From assembly GCF_030588185.1 (NCBI RefSeq), contig NZ_JAOSID010000002.1:30292-94291 (forward strand): DNA of 64,000 nt. Reading direction: 5' to 3'. How positions within the stretch are numbered: position 1 is the stretch's first letter; each line of letters begins with the position of its first letter. Position numbers and translations under genes: made by a program. Origin of the DNA: Candidatus Phytoplasma melaleucae (lineage in GTDB: Bacteria > Bacillota_I > Bacilli_A > Acholeplasmatales > Acholeplasmataceae). The notes beneath the pieces are model-generated. The model saw only the letters and a list, made by a program, of their open reading frames with translations, made no database searches and had not been told where the DNA came from. This document shows, in pieces, positions 9,402-19,216 of this stretch.

Positions 9402-10502
9402 ATGATGAAAGTGGGAATTATAGGATTTCCTAATGTGGGGAAATCTACTTTATTTAATGCGTTAACAAAAATGAATATTCTAGAAGCTAATTATCCTTTT
9501 GCTACAATTAAGCCTAATATAGGAATTGTAGATATTCCTGATGAAAGACTAAACTATTTAGCAAAAATTTTTGGTTCTCAAAAAATTACTACTGCTCAAA
9601 TAAAATTTATAGATGTTGCCGGGTTGATCAAGGGCGCTTCTAAAGGAGAAGGATTAGGAAATCAATTTCTAGGACATATTAGAAACGTAGACACTATTTG
9701 TCATGTAGTTAAATGTTTTAAAGATCCTAATATAATCCATTTAAATTCTGAAATAAATCCTATTGAAGAAAGCCAGATTATTGAAACAGAGCTAATTTTA
9801 TCTGATTTAGAACAAATAGAACAAAGATTGCTAAAGATCAAAAAAAATAATAAAGTCAACAAAGAACATCTTCAAGAAACAAAACTTTTAATAAAAATTC
9901 GTGATTATTTGCAAAAAGAAATACCAATTAATCAAATTGGGTTAACTTCCCAAGAATTACAAATAGTTAAACATTTCAATTTATTATCAATCAAACCCAT
10001 GATTTACATAGGTAACTTTTTAGAAACAGATCTCAATGATTTAGAAAATAACATTTTTTTCCAAAAAATGAAAATTTATAGTCAAAAAAAAGAAAAATAT
10101 TTTTTTCCTACTTGTATTTTATTAGAAAAAAAAATGTCTCATTTAGACTTAAATACAAAGAATACCTTATTAAAAGGATATAATTATAACCTACAAAATC
10201 GTGTTCTGCACGAAATAATAAAACAGAGTTATCATACTTTAGGATTGAAAACATATTTTACAACTGGTAAAGACGAAACAAAAGCTTGGTCTTTTGTCGA
10301 AGGCACTAAAGCACCTCAATGTGCTAAATTAATACATACCGATTTTCAACGTGGATTTATTAAAATAGAAGTTTTTAATTTCAAAGATATTATTAATTTC
10401 CCTAGTTTAGCCAAAATCAAAGAAAATGGAAAATTAAGGTTAGAAGGAAAAGAATATTTAGTCCAAGACGGAGACGTGATACACTTCTATTTCAACGTTT
10501 AA
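9402..10502 (+). CDS. ychF: Ribosome-associated Obg-family ATPase YchF
   Basis: 366 residues, full length. The N-terminal P-loop reads GFPNVGKST (9-17), followed by the switch/G3 region DVAGLIKGASKGEG and G4-like positions. The C-terminal TGS-like domain ends in RLEGKEYLVQDGDVIHF. YchF is an Obg-family nucleotide hydrolase (ATP-preferring) that binds ribosomes and affects stress responses. The second ATG, one codon later, is equally possible. It precedes ileS on the same strand. Confidence 0.95.
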   Translation: MMKVGIIGFPNVGKSTLFNALTKMNILEANYPFATIKPNIGIVDIPDERLNYLAKIFGSQKITTAQIKFIDVAGLIKGASKGEGLGNQFLGHIRNVDTICHVVKCFKDPNIIHLNSEINPIEESQIIETELILSDLEQIEQRLLKIKKNNKVNKEHLQETKLLIKIRDYLQKEIPINQIGLTSQELQIVKHFNLLSIKPMIYIGNFLETDLNDLENNIFFQKMKIYSQKKEKYFFPTCILLEKKMSHLDLNTKNTLLKGYNYNLQNRVLHEIIKQSYHTLGLKTYFTTGKDETKAWSFVEGTKAPQCAKLIHTDFQRGFIKIEVFNFKDIINFPSLAKIKENGKLRLEGKEYLVQDGDVIHFYFNV

Positions 10503-10662
10503 ATTTAAAGTTAAATAAATATTGAATATTAAATATAAAAAGAATATGTACAGTTGAGGTTAACCACGCAATTATAAGTGAACGAAGATTAATTTGAATA
10601 TCAATTAAATAATTTGTATCGGATCAGCAAAATAGAAAAGGAGATCAAAAATATTAAATGCT

Positions 10663-13419
10663 ATGGTTATAAAAACAGATTACAAAAACACTTTATTAAT
10701 GCCTCAAACGAATTTTCCCATGAAAGGTAATTTAAATAAGAAAGAAATTGAAATAGAGAAACATTGGAAAGAAATTCGCTTATACGAAAAAATGCTAAGT
10801 AAAAACAAAAATAATCAACATTTTATTCTTCATGACGGTCCTCCATATGCTAACGGCGAAATGCACATTGGTCATGCTTTAAACAAAATATTAAAAGATT
10901 TTATACTACGCTTTAAAAACATGCAAGGATACTATGCACCATATATACCTGGATGGGATACACACGGGTTACCTATTGAAATTGCAGTTCTAAAAAAATT
11001 TTCTAAAGAAGAATTATCATCAAAGAATCTTTTTATAACAGAATGTAGAAAATTTGCTTTATGTTTTATAGAAAAACAAAAAAATAATTTCAAAAGATTA
11101 GGCATTTTAGGTCATTGGGACAAATACTATTCTACTTTGGACAATTCTTACATAGCAGATCAAATTAGAATATTTGGACAAATGATAACTAAAAAACTTA
11201 TTTTCAAAAATTTAAAACCAGTTTATTGGTCACCTTTTTTGCAATCTTCTCTAGCTGAATCAGAAATAGAATACCGTAATTATAAATCTCTATCTATTTT
11301 CATTGCTTTTGATATCATCAATTCAAATATTTTCCCCAATACTCAACTTTTAGTATGGACAACAAATCCTTGGACTTTACCTTCTAATGAAGCAATCTGT
11401 GCGCATCCAAATCAAAAATACCATCTTATTAAAGTTAACGGCAAACAATATATCATCGGAGCAGCAACCCTAAATAGCTTAAGACCAAAATTAAACTGGG
11501 AGAAAATGGAAATTATTAACACTTTCTCAGGCAAAAAACTAGAAAATTTATTATATATAAACATTCTTTTTTCTAAACAAAGAAGAGTTGTTTTAGATAC
11601 ATTCGTATCAGAAAAAGAAGGAACAGGTCTAGTAAGTATATCTCCGGGACATGGTCATGACGATTTTATTATAGGACAAAAATATAATCTCGATATCAGT
11701 TGTAGCATAGACAAAAAAGGATTAATGACTGAAATAGCAGGTATATATAAAGGTATTTTTTTTACAGAAGCTAATAACCTCATTGTCGAATCATTGCGCA
11801 CAAAAAACCTTTTAATAAAATCAGAATCTATAACTCATTCTTATCCGCATGATAATCGCATTCAAAAACCAGTTATTTTTTTAGCTATTCCACAATGGTT
11901 TTTGAATGTTAGTAAAATTAAAGATAAATTATTAAAGGAAGTACAAAAAATCAAATGGCATCCTGAATGGGGGCAAAAAAAAATGCATAACATGATGTCA
12001 GAAAGAGAACACTGGAACATCAGCAGACAACGAAAATGGGGGGTACCAATACCTATTATTTATACAGAAAACCATGAACCTATTACTGACATAAATATAA
12101 TAAATCATATAGCAGATTTATTTGAAAAAAACGGCAAAGAGATCTGGCATAAATGGGATGCAATTAAATTATTACCTCCTAACTATCAAAACAAAAAAAG
12201 TCCTAATCAAATTTTTTATAAAGAACAAGATATTATAGATGTTTGGTTTGATTCTGGAACTTCCTATAGCATTATCCAAAGAATATCTGATAATTTTTTC
12301 CCAGTTAATTTATATCTAGAAGGAGCTGATCAATATCGAGGATGGTTTAATTCTTCCTTAATCACTTCTGTCGCAGTGTTTAACCAGTCTCCTTATCAAC
12401 AAGTTATCACCCATGGCTTTGTTTTAGACGGTTATGGGCAGAAAATGAGTAAATCGCTCAATAATGTCGTAGATCCCTTGAAAATTATAAATCAAACTGG
12501 AGCTGATGTTCTAAGATTATGGGTCTCTAATATAGACTACAATAATGACGTTAAAATAGATAGTTCTATCTTGGAACAAATCCAAGAAAAATATCGCAAA
12601 ATAAGAAATACCATCCGCTTCATGTTAGGTAATTTAAACGATTTTAACCCAAACCAAAATTATGTCTATTTTAATAACCGAGATCCCATACATCAAACAA
12701 TTATCTTAGAATTTAAATATATGCTAATCAAAATCATTGATTCTTATCAAAATTATGATTTTGAACAAATTATAAGTTTATTGTATCCTTTTATTACGAC
12801 AAAAATAAGTGCTTTTTATTTAGATTTCGCGAAAGATATTTTATATATCGAAGATCAAAATAATTTGGAAAGAAGAATGATACAATCTAATATTTATGAT
12901 CTTTTATTAGATTTTCTCAAAATTTTGACCCCTATTATCCCCCACACTACTTCTGAAGCTTATAATTCATTAACATTTAAAAATGAAGAAGATATTTATC
13001 TTGAAAAAATACCACAAATAAAAGAAGTTAAAAATTTTATAAATGACACATATTCTGAAAATGTAGTTATAATACAAAACGCTTATAAATTATTCTTAAA
13101 TTTAAGAGAGATAGTTTTGAAAAAACTAGAAGAATCACGACAAAAAAAACTAATCAGAAAATCTTTACAAGCTAAATTAATTTTACATTTAACACCAGAA
13201 TATATAAAAGCTTTAGAAATTCTAAAGATAAATAAGAAGTTAAACCAAATATTAATTGTTTCCCAAATTGAAATAAAAGAAAAAACTACTTTAAATATAA
13301 CAATCTTAATGGCTAACGGTATAACATGCCCGAGATGTTGGAATGTTAAATCAACGATCAAAAAACAAGGAGACCTTTGCCAACGTTGTTTTTCCGTTTT
13401 ATCTAAACAAATATTGTAA
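10663..13419 (+). CDS. ileS: Isoleucyl-tRNA synthetase
   Basis: 918 residues, full length for the bacterial type. Class I signatures are present: PPYANGEMHIGHAL (HIGH ~68-71) and KMSKSLNNVVDP (~594). An editing domain lies between them, and a C-terminal zinc knuckle CPRC...CQRC (~889-909) matches the Bacillus-type enzyme. It charges tRNA-Ile in the cytoplasm. AAAAGGAG ends at 10643, 19 bases before the ATG, which is long. A closer ATG at 10658 opens only a four-codon frame (ATG CTA TGG TTA TAA) that overlaps the ileS start. No T-box motif (AGGGTGGNACCGCG) is seen upstream. Confidence 0.97.
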   Translation: MVIKTDYKNTLLMPQTNFPMKGNLNKKEIEIEKHWKEIRLYEKMLSKNKNNQHFILHDGPPYANGEMHIGHALNKILKDFILRFKNMQGYYAPYIPGWDTHGLPIEIAVLKKFSKEELSSKNLFITECRKFALCFIEKQKNNFKRLGILGHWDKYYSTLDNSYIADQIRIFGQMITKKLIFKNLKPVYWSPFLQSSLAESEIEYRNYKSLSIFIAFDIINSNIFPNTQLLVWTTNPWTLPSNEAICAHPNQKYHLIKVNGKQYIIGAATLNSLRPKLNWEKMEIINTFSGKKLENLLYINILFSKQRRVVLDTFVSEKEGTGLVSISPGHGHDDFIIGQKYNLDISCSIDKKGLMTEIAGIYKGIFFTEANNLIVESLRTKNLLIKSESITHSYPHDNRIQKPVIFLAIPQWFLNVSKIKDKLLKEVQKIKWHPEWGQKKMHNMMSEREHWNISRQRKWGVPIPIIYTENHEPITDINIINHIADLFEKNGKEIWHKWDAIKLLPPNYQNKKSPNQIFYKEQDIIDVWFDSGTSYSIIQRISDNFFPVNLYLEGADQYRGWFNSSLITSVAVFNQSPYQQVITHGFVLDGYGQKMSKSLNNVVDPLKIINQTGADVLRLWVSNIDYNNDVKIDSSILEQIQEKYRKIRNTIRFMLGNLNDFNPNQNYVYFNNRDPIHQTIILEFKYMLIKIIDSYQNYDFEQIISLLYPFITTKISAFYLDFAKDILYIEDQNNLERRMIQSNIYDLLLDFLKILTPIIPHTTSEAYNSLTFKNEEDIYLEKIPQIKEVKNFINDTYSENVVIIQNAYKLFLNLREIVLKKLEESRQKKLIRKSLQAKLILHLTPEYIKALEILKINKKLNQILIVSQIEIKEKTTLNITILMANGITCPRCWNVKSTIKKQGDLCQRCFSVLSKQIL

Positions 13420-13589
13420 AAATTAACAGATTACTATACAAAACTAAAAACATCTTTAAAAAGTAAAATAAAAAAACTATTTCATTTGAAAAAGATAACA
13501 TCTAAATCCATTTTAAAATAACAAAGTAAATAATGAAATAATATAAGACTAAAATAAAAATTATCAAAAATTATCAGTTCAACAAAATA

Positions 13590-13618
13590 TTGACATTATT
13601 GTGTTTATTTGTTAGAAT
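13590..13618 (+). promoter_or_regulatory. Sigma-70 type promoter of the rpsF-ssb-rpsR operon
   Basis: TTGACA (13590-13595) and TAGAAT (13613-13618) are separated by exactly 17 bases, one of the clearest promoters in the window. It lies about 320 bases before rpsF. Confidence 0.75.
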
Positions 13619-13624
13619 AACGGG

Positions 13625-13940
13625 TAGTAAATAATAACTAGAGTGTAGCTTAATCTCTTATAACGGCTTAAGATTATTAGATTAGATTAAATAGAACAGT
13701 TAGCTTGTTTTTTATGTATAACAATCAAAATTAATAATTATCGAAATGAATGAAGCGAAAAGAAGATGAAGACAAATAATATTTACTTTTATGTAATTCT
13801 TCGATTATATTCTTTTTTATATTACATTTACTTAAAAGATTTCGCAAGGATAATAACTAGATAGATACTGGTATAAAAATATTGTTCAAAATTATAAAAT
13901 AAAGTAATTAGTTAGAGATTTAAAATTAGGAGAATCTTCG
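13625..13940 (+). promoter_or_regulatory. Long 5' leader of rpsF operon
   Basis: About 315 bases separate the predicted transcription start from rpsF, unusually long for this compact genome. It begins with a short hairpin (TCTTA / TAAGA around an AACGGC loop) near 13660. In many bacteria S6:S18 binds its own leader to repress the operon. I cannot identify the known S6:S18 motif here, so a regulatory role is only inferred. No ORF is supported in 13420-13940. Confidence 0.3.
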
Positions 13941-14234
13941 ATGATAGTAGAATACGAAGTAATGTATATTTTAAAACCAAATATAGATAAAAGTAATGTT
14001 GATAAAATAATAAGCAATATTAACGATAAACTCAAAAAAGATAAAGATATTGAATTTTTCGAAGAAATAAATCCCAAAATTGAATTCAAGAAATTAGCTT
14101 ATCCAATAAAAAAGTTTGAGCAGGGCTATTATGTTTGGTTTTCAATTAAAACTAATAACCAATTTGTAGAAAAATTAAATAATATAATCAAAATAACTGA
14201 GGAAGTAATTAGGTTTATATGCGTAAAATCATGA
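13941..14234 (+). CDS. rpsF: 30S ribosomal protein S6
   Basis: 97 residues, the usual size. It has the S6 N-terminal strand YEVMYILKP, the central KLAYPIKKFEQGYYVWF segment and a terminal helix before RFICVK. S6 pairs with S18 on the 30S platform. AGGAG lies 9 bases before the ATG. It is the first gene of the conserved rpsF-ssb-rpsR operon. Confidence 0.96.
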   Translation: MIVEYEVMYILKPNIDKSNVDKIISNINDKLKKDKDIEFFEEINPKIEFKKLAYPIKKFEQGYYVWFSIKTNNQFVEKLNNIIKITEEVIRFICVKS

Positions 14235-14300
14235 TAACATTATCATAAACCAAATAAAAATTAAAAAATTAAAAGTAAAATAAGAGAGGTAAGTATTATC

Positions 14301-14768
14301 TTGATTAATAGAGTTGTTTTAGTTGGTCGAATAACTAAAGATCCAGAGACACGTTTCACTAAAGAAGAAAATATTCCTTATGTTGTTTTTAGCTTAGCTG
14401 TTGATAGAAATATTATCAGCCCTGAAGGTAATAAAAAAACAGATTTTATTCGCTGCGCAGTTTGGAACAAACCAGCTGAAAACTTAACTAAATATATTTC
14501 CAAAGGGGCTTTACTAGGTATTGAAGGAAAAATAAGAACAAGAAGTTTTGATAACGAAAACAATCAAAAACAATTTATAACAGAAGTTCTTTGTGACTCC
14601 GTACAATTTCTAGAATCTAAAGAATATAGTCAATACAGAAACAAAAAAAAATCTGAACATAATGATTTTGACATAGACAAAAAAGATTTCTTTAAAATAG
14701 ATACAGAAAATACAGAAAAAAATATTCCGATAGACTTAGAAGAAGATAATGATGAATCACCTTTTTAA
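14301..14768 (+). CDS. ssb: Single-stranded DNA-binding protein
   Basis: 155 residues. The OB fold begins INRVVLVGRITKDPETRFT and continues through FSLAVDR and the DFIRCAVWNKPAEN region. The acidic tail ends in DDESPF, close to the canonical DDDIPF used to recruit replication partners. The start is TTG, preceded by a GAGAGG ribosome binding site. It acts at replication forks and in repair, and lies between rpsF and rpsR as in Bacillus. Confidence 0.97.
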   Translation: MINRVVLVGRITKDPETRFTKEENIPYVVFSLAVDRNIISPEGNKKTDFIRCAVWNKPAENLTKYISKGALLGIEGKIRTRSFDNENNQKQFITEVLCDSVQFLESKEYSQYRNKKKSEHNDFDIDKKDFFKIDTENTEKNIPIDLEEDNDESPF

Positions 14769-14820
14769 TTTTTTAATTGACAAAATGTAATTATAAGAAA
14801 TAATAAAAGGAGACAAGAAC

Positions 14821-15057
14821 ATGCAAACAACAAAAAAAAAATATTTTAAAAAGCGTCGTAAAATATGTTTTTTTACTCAAAATAAATTTACTAAAATTGA
14901 TTTCAAGAATATAGACTTGTTACAAAAATTTGTTACTAATGGAGGAAAAATTTTACCTAGCAGAGCAACCGGAACTTCAGCTAAATGGCAAAGACGTTTA
15001 TCAATTGCTATTAAAAGAGCCCGTCATATGGCTTTGATACCTTTTGTATCAAAATAA
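14821..15057 (+). CDS. rpsR: 30S ribosomal protein S18
   Basis: 78 residues. It has the typical S18 features: a basic N-terminus ([14 protein letters not shown]), the central [19 protein letters not shown] segment and the [12 protein letters not shown]-terminus. It binds S6 on the 30S platform. An AAAGGAGA ribosome binding site precedes the ATG. It is the last gene before a terminator. Confidence 0.97.
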   Translation: MQTTKKKYFKKRRKICFFTQNKFTKIDFKNIDLLQKFVTNGGKILPSRATGTSAKWQRRLSIAIKRARHMALIPFVSK

Positions 15058-15063
15058 ATCAAC

Positions 15064-15095
15064 AAACAAGTATAACAACTTGTTTTATTTTTTTA
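15064..15095 (+). terminator. Intrinsic terminator after rpsR
   Basis: AAACAAGT (15064-15071) pairs with ACTTGTTT (15078-15085), followed by a T-rich run. It closes the rpsF-ssb-rpsR operon. Confidence 0.75.
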
Positions 15096-15147
15096 TATAA
15101 TAATATTAGCATTTGTTAATCGCTATTCTTTATTCACTTTTATATTT

Positions 15148-15265
15148 TATATATACATGATATTTTTTTGACTATGATAACTATTAAAAAACTATTAACC
15201 CTTCCCAACAAGAAAGTACAAGAAAAATTATTATTTGAAATAATTTTGGTTTTCTGCTGGGAATT
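15148..15265 (+). pseudogene. Decayed partial duplicate of the 5' end of gdpP
   Basis: This stretch aligns with 15365-15525, the gdpP region coding residues ~25-80, at an offset of about 221 bases. Shared landmarks include TGATATTTT, GACTATGA, CCCAACAA(G)AAA, TACAAGAAA and CTGGGAATTTA, in the same order. The copy has lost about 30 bases and has no proper start. A 60-codon frame at 15168-15350 is only a by-product. It looks like an old tandem duplication. Confidence 0.6.
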
Positions 15266-15292
15266 TAGAAAAAGGGAGCTTTATAACAAAAT

Positions 15293-17827
15293 ATGTTGTT
15301 ATCTATTTTTAAAAAAAAAAACATTCATAATTATAAAAAGATCATATTAGTTTGTTTTTTAATTACTGCATTTTTATATATGATATTTTGCGACTATGAC
15401 AACATTAAACAACTATTTCAAAATCCCAACAAAGAAATACAAGAAACAAAAAACATTATCTTAAAATTATTTTTTAGTATTCTAGGCAAAATAGTTATTT
15501 TTTTTATCATTCTGGGAATTTATTTTAATTTTAACAACCATTTAAAAGTTAAAAAGTTAGAAAATAGACTCAAATTGTGGTCTAAATTATCCTATTATAT
15601 AAATCAAATTGGAGAAGAAGTTTTCAATGAATTACCGATAGGCATTATTGTAACTAAAAAAATATCTGGAGAAATTCAGTGGCTGAATACTTATGCCAAC
15701 AAAATATTTAATAACCCCGAATTAAATACCCCTATACAAAATTTAAACACTGAAATAGCTCAATTACTCAACTCAACAAAAAAAGAAGAAAAAATTATTG
15801 TTAATATGAAAGAAGAAAACTTTGATTGTTTATATAAAAAAGAGTTTAATGTTTTTTATTTATTTAATGTAACAGAAAGAGAACAAATTAAAAATCTCTA
15901 CCATCAAACAACTCCAGCTTTGGTATTCTTATCTTTTGATCATTTAGAAAACTCCTTAAAAAATTGGGACTTTTCTGAGCAATCCCAAATAAAAGCGGAA
16001 TATTTAAGTACTATATCTGATTTTATCGAATTATATCAAGGTTACTTAAAACAATTATCAGATGACAAATTTTTACTTTTATTAAACCGCAAACAATTAG
16101 AAAAAATGATAGAAGACAAATTTTCTATTTTGAAACATGTTCGCCATATTTCAGATAAATATAAATTAAAAATCACTCTATCAATGGGTATCTCTTGTTA
16201 TAATTTATCATATAACCAACTTGCTTATTATGCTCAAAGTGCATTAGAATTAGCACAAAAAAGAGGAGGAGACCAAGTCGTTGTAAATATCGAAAACCAA
16301 AAAATCCAATATTTTGGCGCTACAAAAACTTCTTTAAGCACTAACTCTAAAGTACCAGCTAGAGTAAATTCTGAAATTATAAAAGAACTTTTAGAGAAAC
16401 ATAAAAATTGTTTTTTCGTAAGTCATATTAATCCAGACTTAGATGCCTTAGGTTCCATGATTGCCTTTTATAAAATAGCTGCATCTATAAATGATAATAA
16501 TAGGCATTATTTAATTATTGATGAAGATAAAATAGATCAAAATTTCAACATTATTTACCAAAATTTAAAAATAGAAGAACCAAAACTCTCACAGCAAATT
16601 ATTAGTACCAAACAAGCATATAAAATAATGGACCAAAACTCTCTACTTGTTATCTTAGATACCCAAAACCAAGAAATTTTAAATAGCCCAGAGTTATTAG
16701 ATTTAACTACTAATATTGTCATCATCGATCACCACCGATCCTCAGAAAAAGTTATTGAAAACATCTTTATTTATACAGATTCATCAGCTTCCTCTACTGT
16801 TGAAATGTTAATTGAGTTAATATATTTCTTAAATAAAAATGTAAATATTACCCCTTTTGAAGCAAGTATTATGTATGGTGGTATGATTATTGATACAAAT
16901 TATTTTACATATCGTACAAACGCAAGAACTTTAGAAGCAGCCGCACAATTAATAAATATGGGAGCTGAAGGAGATAAAGTTAAAACTTGGTTAAGACCAA
17001 AATTTACACAAATTGTAGAAATAAATCAATTAATTTCTGAAATGGAAATTTACATGAACAAATTTGCTATTATCAGGAGCCAAAAGAAAGATAATAATCG
17101 TGATTTTTTAGCAAAAGTATCAGATAATGCTTTAAACATCCAAAACATAGATGCTGCTTTTGCTATCGGCCAAATACAACCAAACAAAATCGGAATTAGT
17201 GCCAGATCTTGTAATAGTATTAACGTTCAAATGATTATGGAACAAATGAATGGTGGTGGACATATAAATAGTGCAGCTACTCAAATTGATGAAGAAGACA
17301 TAAATGAAGTTATCAATAAATTAAAAAATATCCTAAAACTAGAATACCAAGAAGGAGTAGAAAATATGAAAAAGAAAAGAATCATTTTATTAGAAGATAT
17401 ACAACATAAGGGTAAAAAAGGCGATATTATTGAAATATCTTCTGGTTATAGTAATTTTTTAATAAAAGAAAATAAAGCTCTCCTAGCTGATAAGAAAAAT
17501 ATCACAAAATTAGCAGAAGAAACAAAATTAAAAGAAAAACAAGATGCTGAACATGCTCTTCTCATGAATAAACTAAAAGAAAGCATAGAAAATAAGCAAA
17601 TTAACTTACAAGTTAATGTAAAACCAAACGGAAAACTTTATGGCAAAATAACTGTAAAACATATAGTGGATGAATTTTTCGAAAAATATAATATTCTTAT
17701 TAATGAAAAAAAAATTATTTTGGATAGTGAAATAAATACTTTAGGAATGCATAAAGTTAATGTGATTTTAACAAAAGACATAAAAACCTACTTTGTTATA
17801 AGTGTAACAGCAAAAAATAATGAATAA
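15293..17827 (+). CDS. gdpP-rplI: GdpP-type cyclic-di-AMP phosphodiesterase fused to ribosomal protein L9
   Basis: 844 residues in one frame. Residues 1-690 are GdpP-like: two N-terminal membrane helices (~13-33 and ~62-80), a PAS-like part, a degenerate GGDEF domain (~190-310), the DHH domain (SHINPDLDALGSM ~376-389; IIDHHRSS ~478) and DHHA1 with NGGGHINSAATQ (~651). This family degrades c-di-AMP. Residues 692-844 form a complete L9 (MKKKRIILLEDIQHKGKKGD start, 153 residues). No stop separates them. An internal AAGGAG and in-frame ATG at 17366 would allow separate L9 synthesis. In Bacillus the order gdpP-rplI-dnaC is the same but unfused. The fusion is known as an annotated architecture in mollicute relatives. 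The stop overlaps the start of dnaB by 8 bases. Confidence 0.93.
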   Translation: MLLSIFKKKNIHNYKKIILVCFLITAFLYMIFCDYDNIKQLFQNPNKEIQETKNIILKLFFSILGKIVIFFIILGIYFNFNNHLKVKKLENRLKLWSKLSYYINQIGEEVFNELPIGIIVTKKISGEIQWLNTYANKIFNNPELNTPIQNLNTEIAQLLNSTKKEEKIIVNMKEENFDCLYKKEFNVFYLFNVTEREQIKNLYHQTTPALVFLSFDHLENSLKNWDFSEQSQIKAEYLSTISDFIELYQGYLKQLSDDKFLLLLNRKQLEKMIEDKFSILKHVRHISDKYKLKITLSMGISCYNLSYNQLAYYAQSALELAQKRGGDQVVVNIENQKIQYFGATKTSLSTNSKVPARVNSEIIKELLEKHKNCFFVSHINPDLDALGSMIAFYKIAASINDNNRHYLIIDEDKIDQNFNIIYQNLKIEEPKLSQQIISTKQAYKIMDQNSLLVILDTQNQEILNSPELLDLTTNIVIIDHHRSSEKVIENIFIYTDSSASSTVEMLIELIYFLNKNVNITPFEASIMYGGMIIDTNYFTYRTNARTLEAAAQLINMGAEGDKVKTWLRPKFTQIVEINQLISEMEIYMNKFAIIRSQKKDNNRDFLAKVSDNALNIQNIDAAFAIGQIQPNKIGISARSCNSINVQMIMEQMNGGGHINSAATQIDEEDINEVINKLKNILKLEYQEGVENMKKKRIILLEDIQHKGKKGDIIEISSGYSNFLIKENKALLADKKNITKLAEETKLKEKQDAEHALLMNKLKESIENKQINLQVNVKPNGKLYGKITVKHIVDEFFEKYNILINEKKIILDSEINTLGMHKVNVILTKDIKTYFVISVTAKNNE
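17351..17368 (+). promoter_or_regulatory. Internal ribosome binding site and start for L9
   Basis: GAAGGAG (17351-17357) stands 8 bases before an in-frame ATG (17366-17368) where L9 homology begins. It argues that free L9 is made in addition to, or instead of, the fusion. Confidence 0.65.
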
Positions 17828-19193
17828 TAATATTAAATTGCCTTATTGCTTAGAAGCAGAACAATCTATTCTAGGAATTATTTTTTTAGAACCACAGCAA
17901 ATTATGAATGTAATAAACCACTTGGAAGTAACAGACTTTTTTAATATTAACCATCAATACATTTTTATGGCTATGCAAGATTTATTTTCCCAATCCAAAG
18001 CAATCGACTATTATTCGGTATACATACTATTACAAGAAAAAGATCATATCATAGAAGGAGGTCAAAACTACCTCATTCAACTAGGAGAAATAATTCCTTC
18101 TATTTACCATCTTAATACTTATATCACATTCGTACAAGAAGCTGCTATCAAAAGGAACATTATTCAAACAGCTTCTGCTATTGTGTATGAAGGACTTAAT
18201 AATCCTAACATCGATCCCCAACATTATTTAAATGTAGCAGAAGAGAAAATTTTTCAAATATCTAGCAAGCAAAAAACAAACAATTTTGTTAAAATCAAAA
18301 CTTTATTGGCAAAAATACAAGAAAAAGTAATTATTAATCATCAAGATAATAACATTATTGGATTGAGTACAGGCTATTATAATTTAGATGAGGTCACTTT
18401 GGGATTAAAACCAGAAGAATTAATAATTATTGCTGCCAGACCTTCAATGGGCAAAAGCAGCTTTATGATGAATTTAGCAGTTAAAATTGCACAGCAGAAT
18501 AAAAATACTCAAGCTGCTGTAGCTATTTTCAGCTTAGAAATGTCAAACGAACAACTAAGTTCGCGTATGTTAAGTGCCCAAAGCGAAATACCGCATAAAA
18601 ACATTCAACTAAGTATGCTAAACGAAAATCAATTATTGTTATTAAAAAATACCACTGCTAAATTAGAAAATTTAAACATTTATTTTGACGATTCAGTAGC
18701 TGTTAATATTTTAGACATTAGAACACAATGTCGAAAACTTAAATACCAAAATAAATTAGATATTGTTATTATTGATTATTTACAATTAATTAAAAAAAAC
18801 CAAAAAACAAACAACTATGGTTTTTATAACCGCCAGGAAGAAGTATCAGATATTTCTAAAAGTTTAAAACAAATGGCTAGAGAACTAAAAATACCTGTTA
18901 TAGCCTTATCACAGTTATCTAGAGAGGTTGAAAAAAGAGAAGAAAAAAGACCTATCTTATCTGATTTAAGAGATTCAGGAAGTATTGAACAAGATGCAGA
19001 CATTGTTATGTTTTTATACAGAAAACATTATTATTCAAAAGAACATCATAATCAATCTTTAATAGACTTAGGGCATACAGAACTAATTATAGCTAAAAAC
19101 CGCCAAGGAATAACTGGTGTTAAATATTTTAATTTCGACCTAAATTGTCTTCTTTTCCGAGAAACTAATAATTTTAATGATGAATTATTTTAA
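17820..19193 (+). CDS. dnaB: Replicative DNA helicase DnaB
   Basis: 457 residues. The N-terminal domain (LPYCLEAEQSILG) is followed by the RecA-like ATPase with Walker A ARPSMGKSSF (~206-215), FSLEMS, Walker B IVIIDYLQLI and the arginine-finger region near DLRDSGSIEQDAD. It unwinds DNA ahead of the replication fork. It overlaps the 3' end of gdpP-rplI by 8 bases, so translation is probably coupled. Confidence 0.97.
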   Translation: MNNNIKLPYCLEAEQSILGIIFLEPQQIMNVINHLEVTDFFNINHQYIFMAMQDLFSQSKAIDYYSVYILLQEKDHIIEGGQNYLIQLGEIIPSIYHLNTYITFVQEAAIKRNIIQTASAIVYEGLNNPNIDPQHYLNVAEEKIFQISSKQKTNNFVKIKTLLAKIQEKVIINHQDNNIIGLSTGYYNLDEVTLGLKPEELIIIAARPSMGKSSFMMNLAVKIAQQNKNTQAAVAIFSLEMSNEQLSSRMLSAQSEIPHKNIQLSMLNENQLLLLKNTTAKLENLNIYFDDSVAVNILDIRTQCRKLKYQNKLDIVIIDYLQLIKKNQKTNNYGFYNRQEEVSDISKSLKQMARELKIPVIALSQLSREVEKREEKRPILSDLRDSGSIEQDADIVMFLYRKHYYSKEHHNQSLIDLGHTELIIAKNRQGITGVKYFNFDLNCLLFRETNNFNDELF

Positions 19194-19216
19194 AAAAAAG
19201 GACAGAGAAATGTATA

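Noticed and set aside
10501..10662. Possible T-box riboswitch before ileS
   Set aside because: The conserved AGGGTGGNACCGCG element and a terminator hairpin are not present; the same holds upstream of trpS.
15168..15350. 60-codon ORF before gdpP
   Set aside because: It is the translated by-product of the decayed gdpP duplicate and overlaps the real start.
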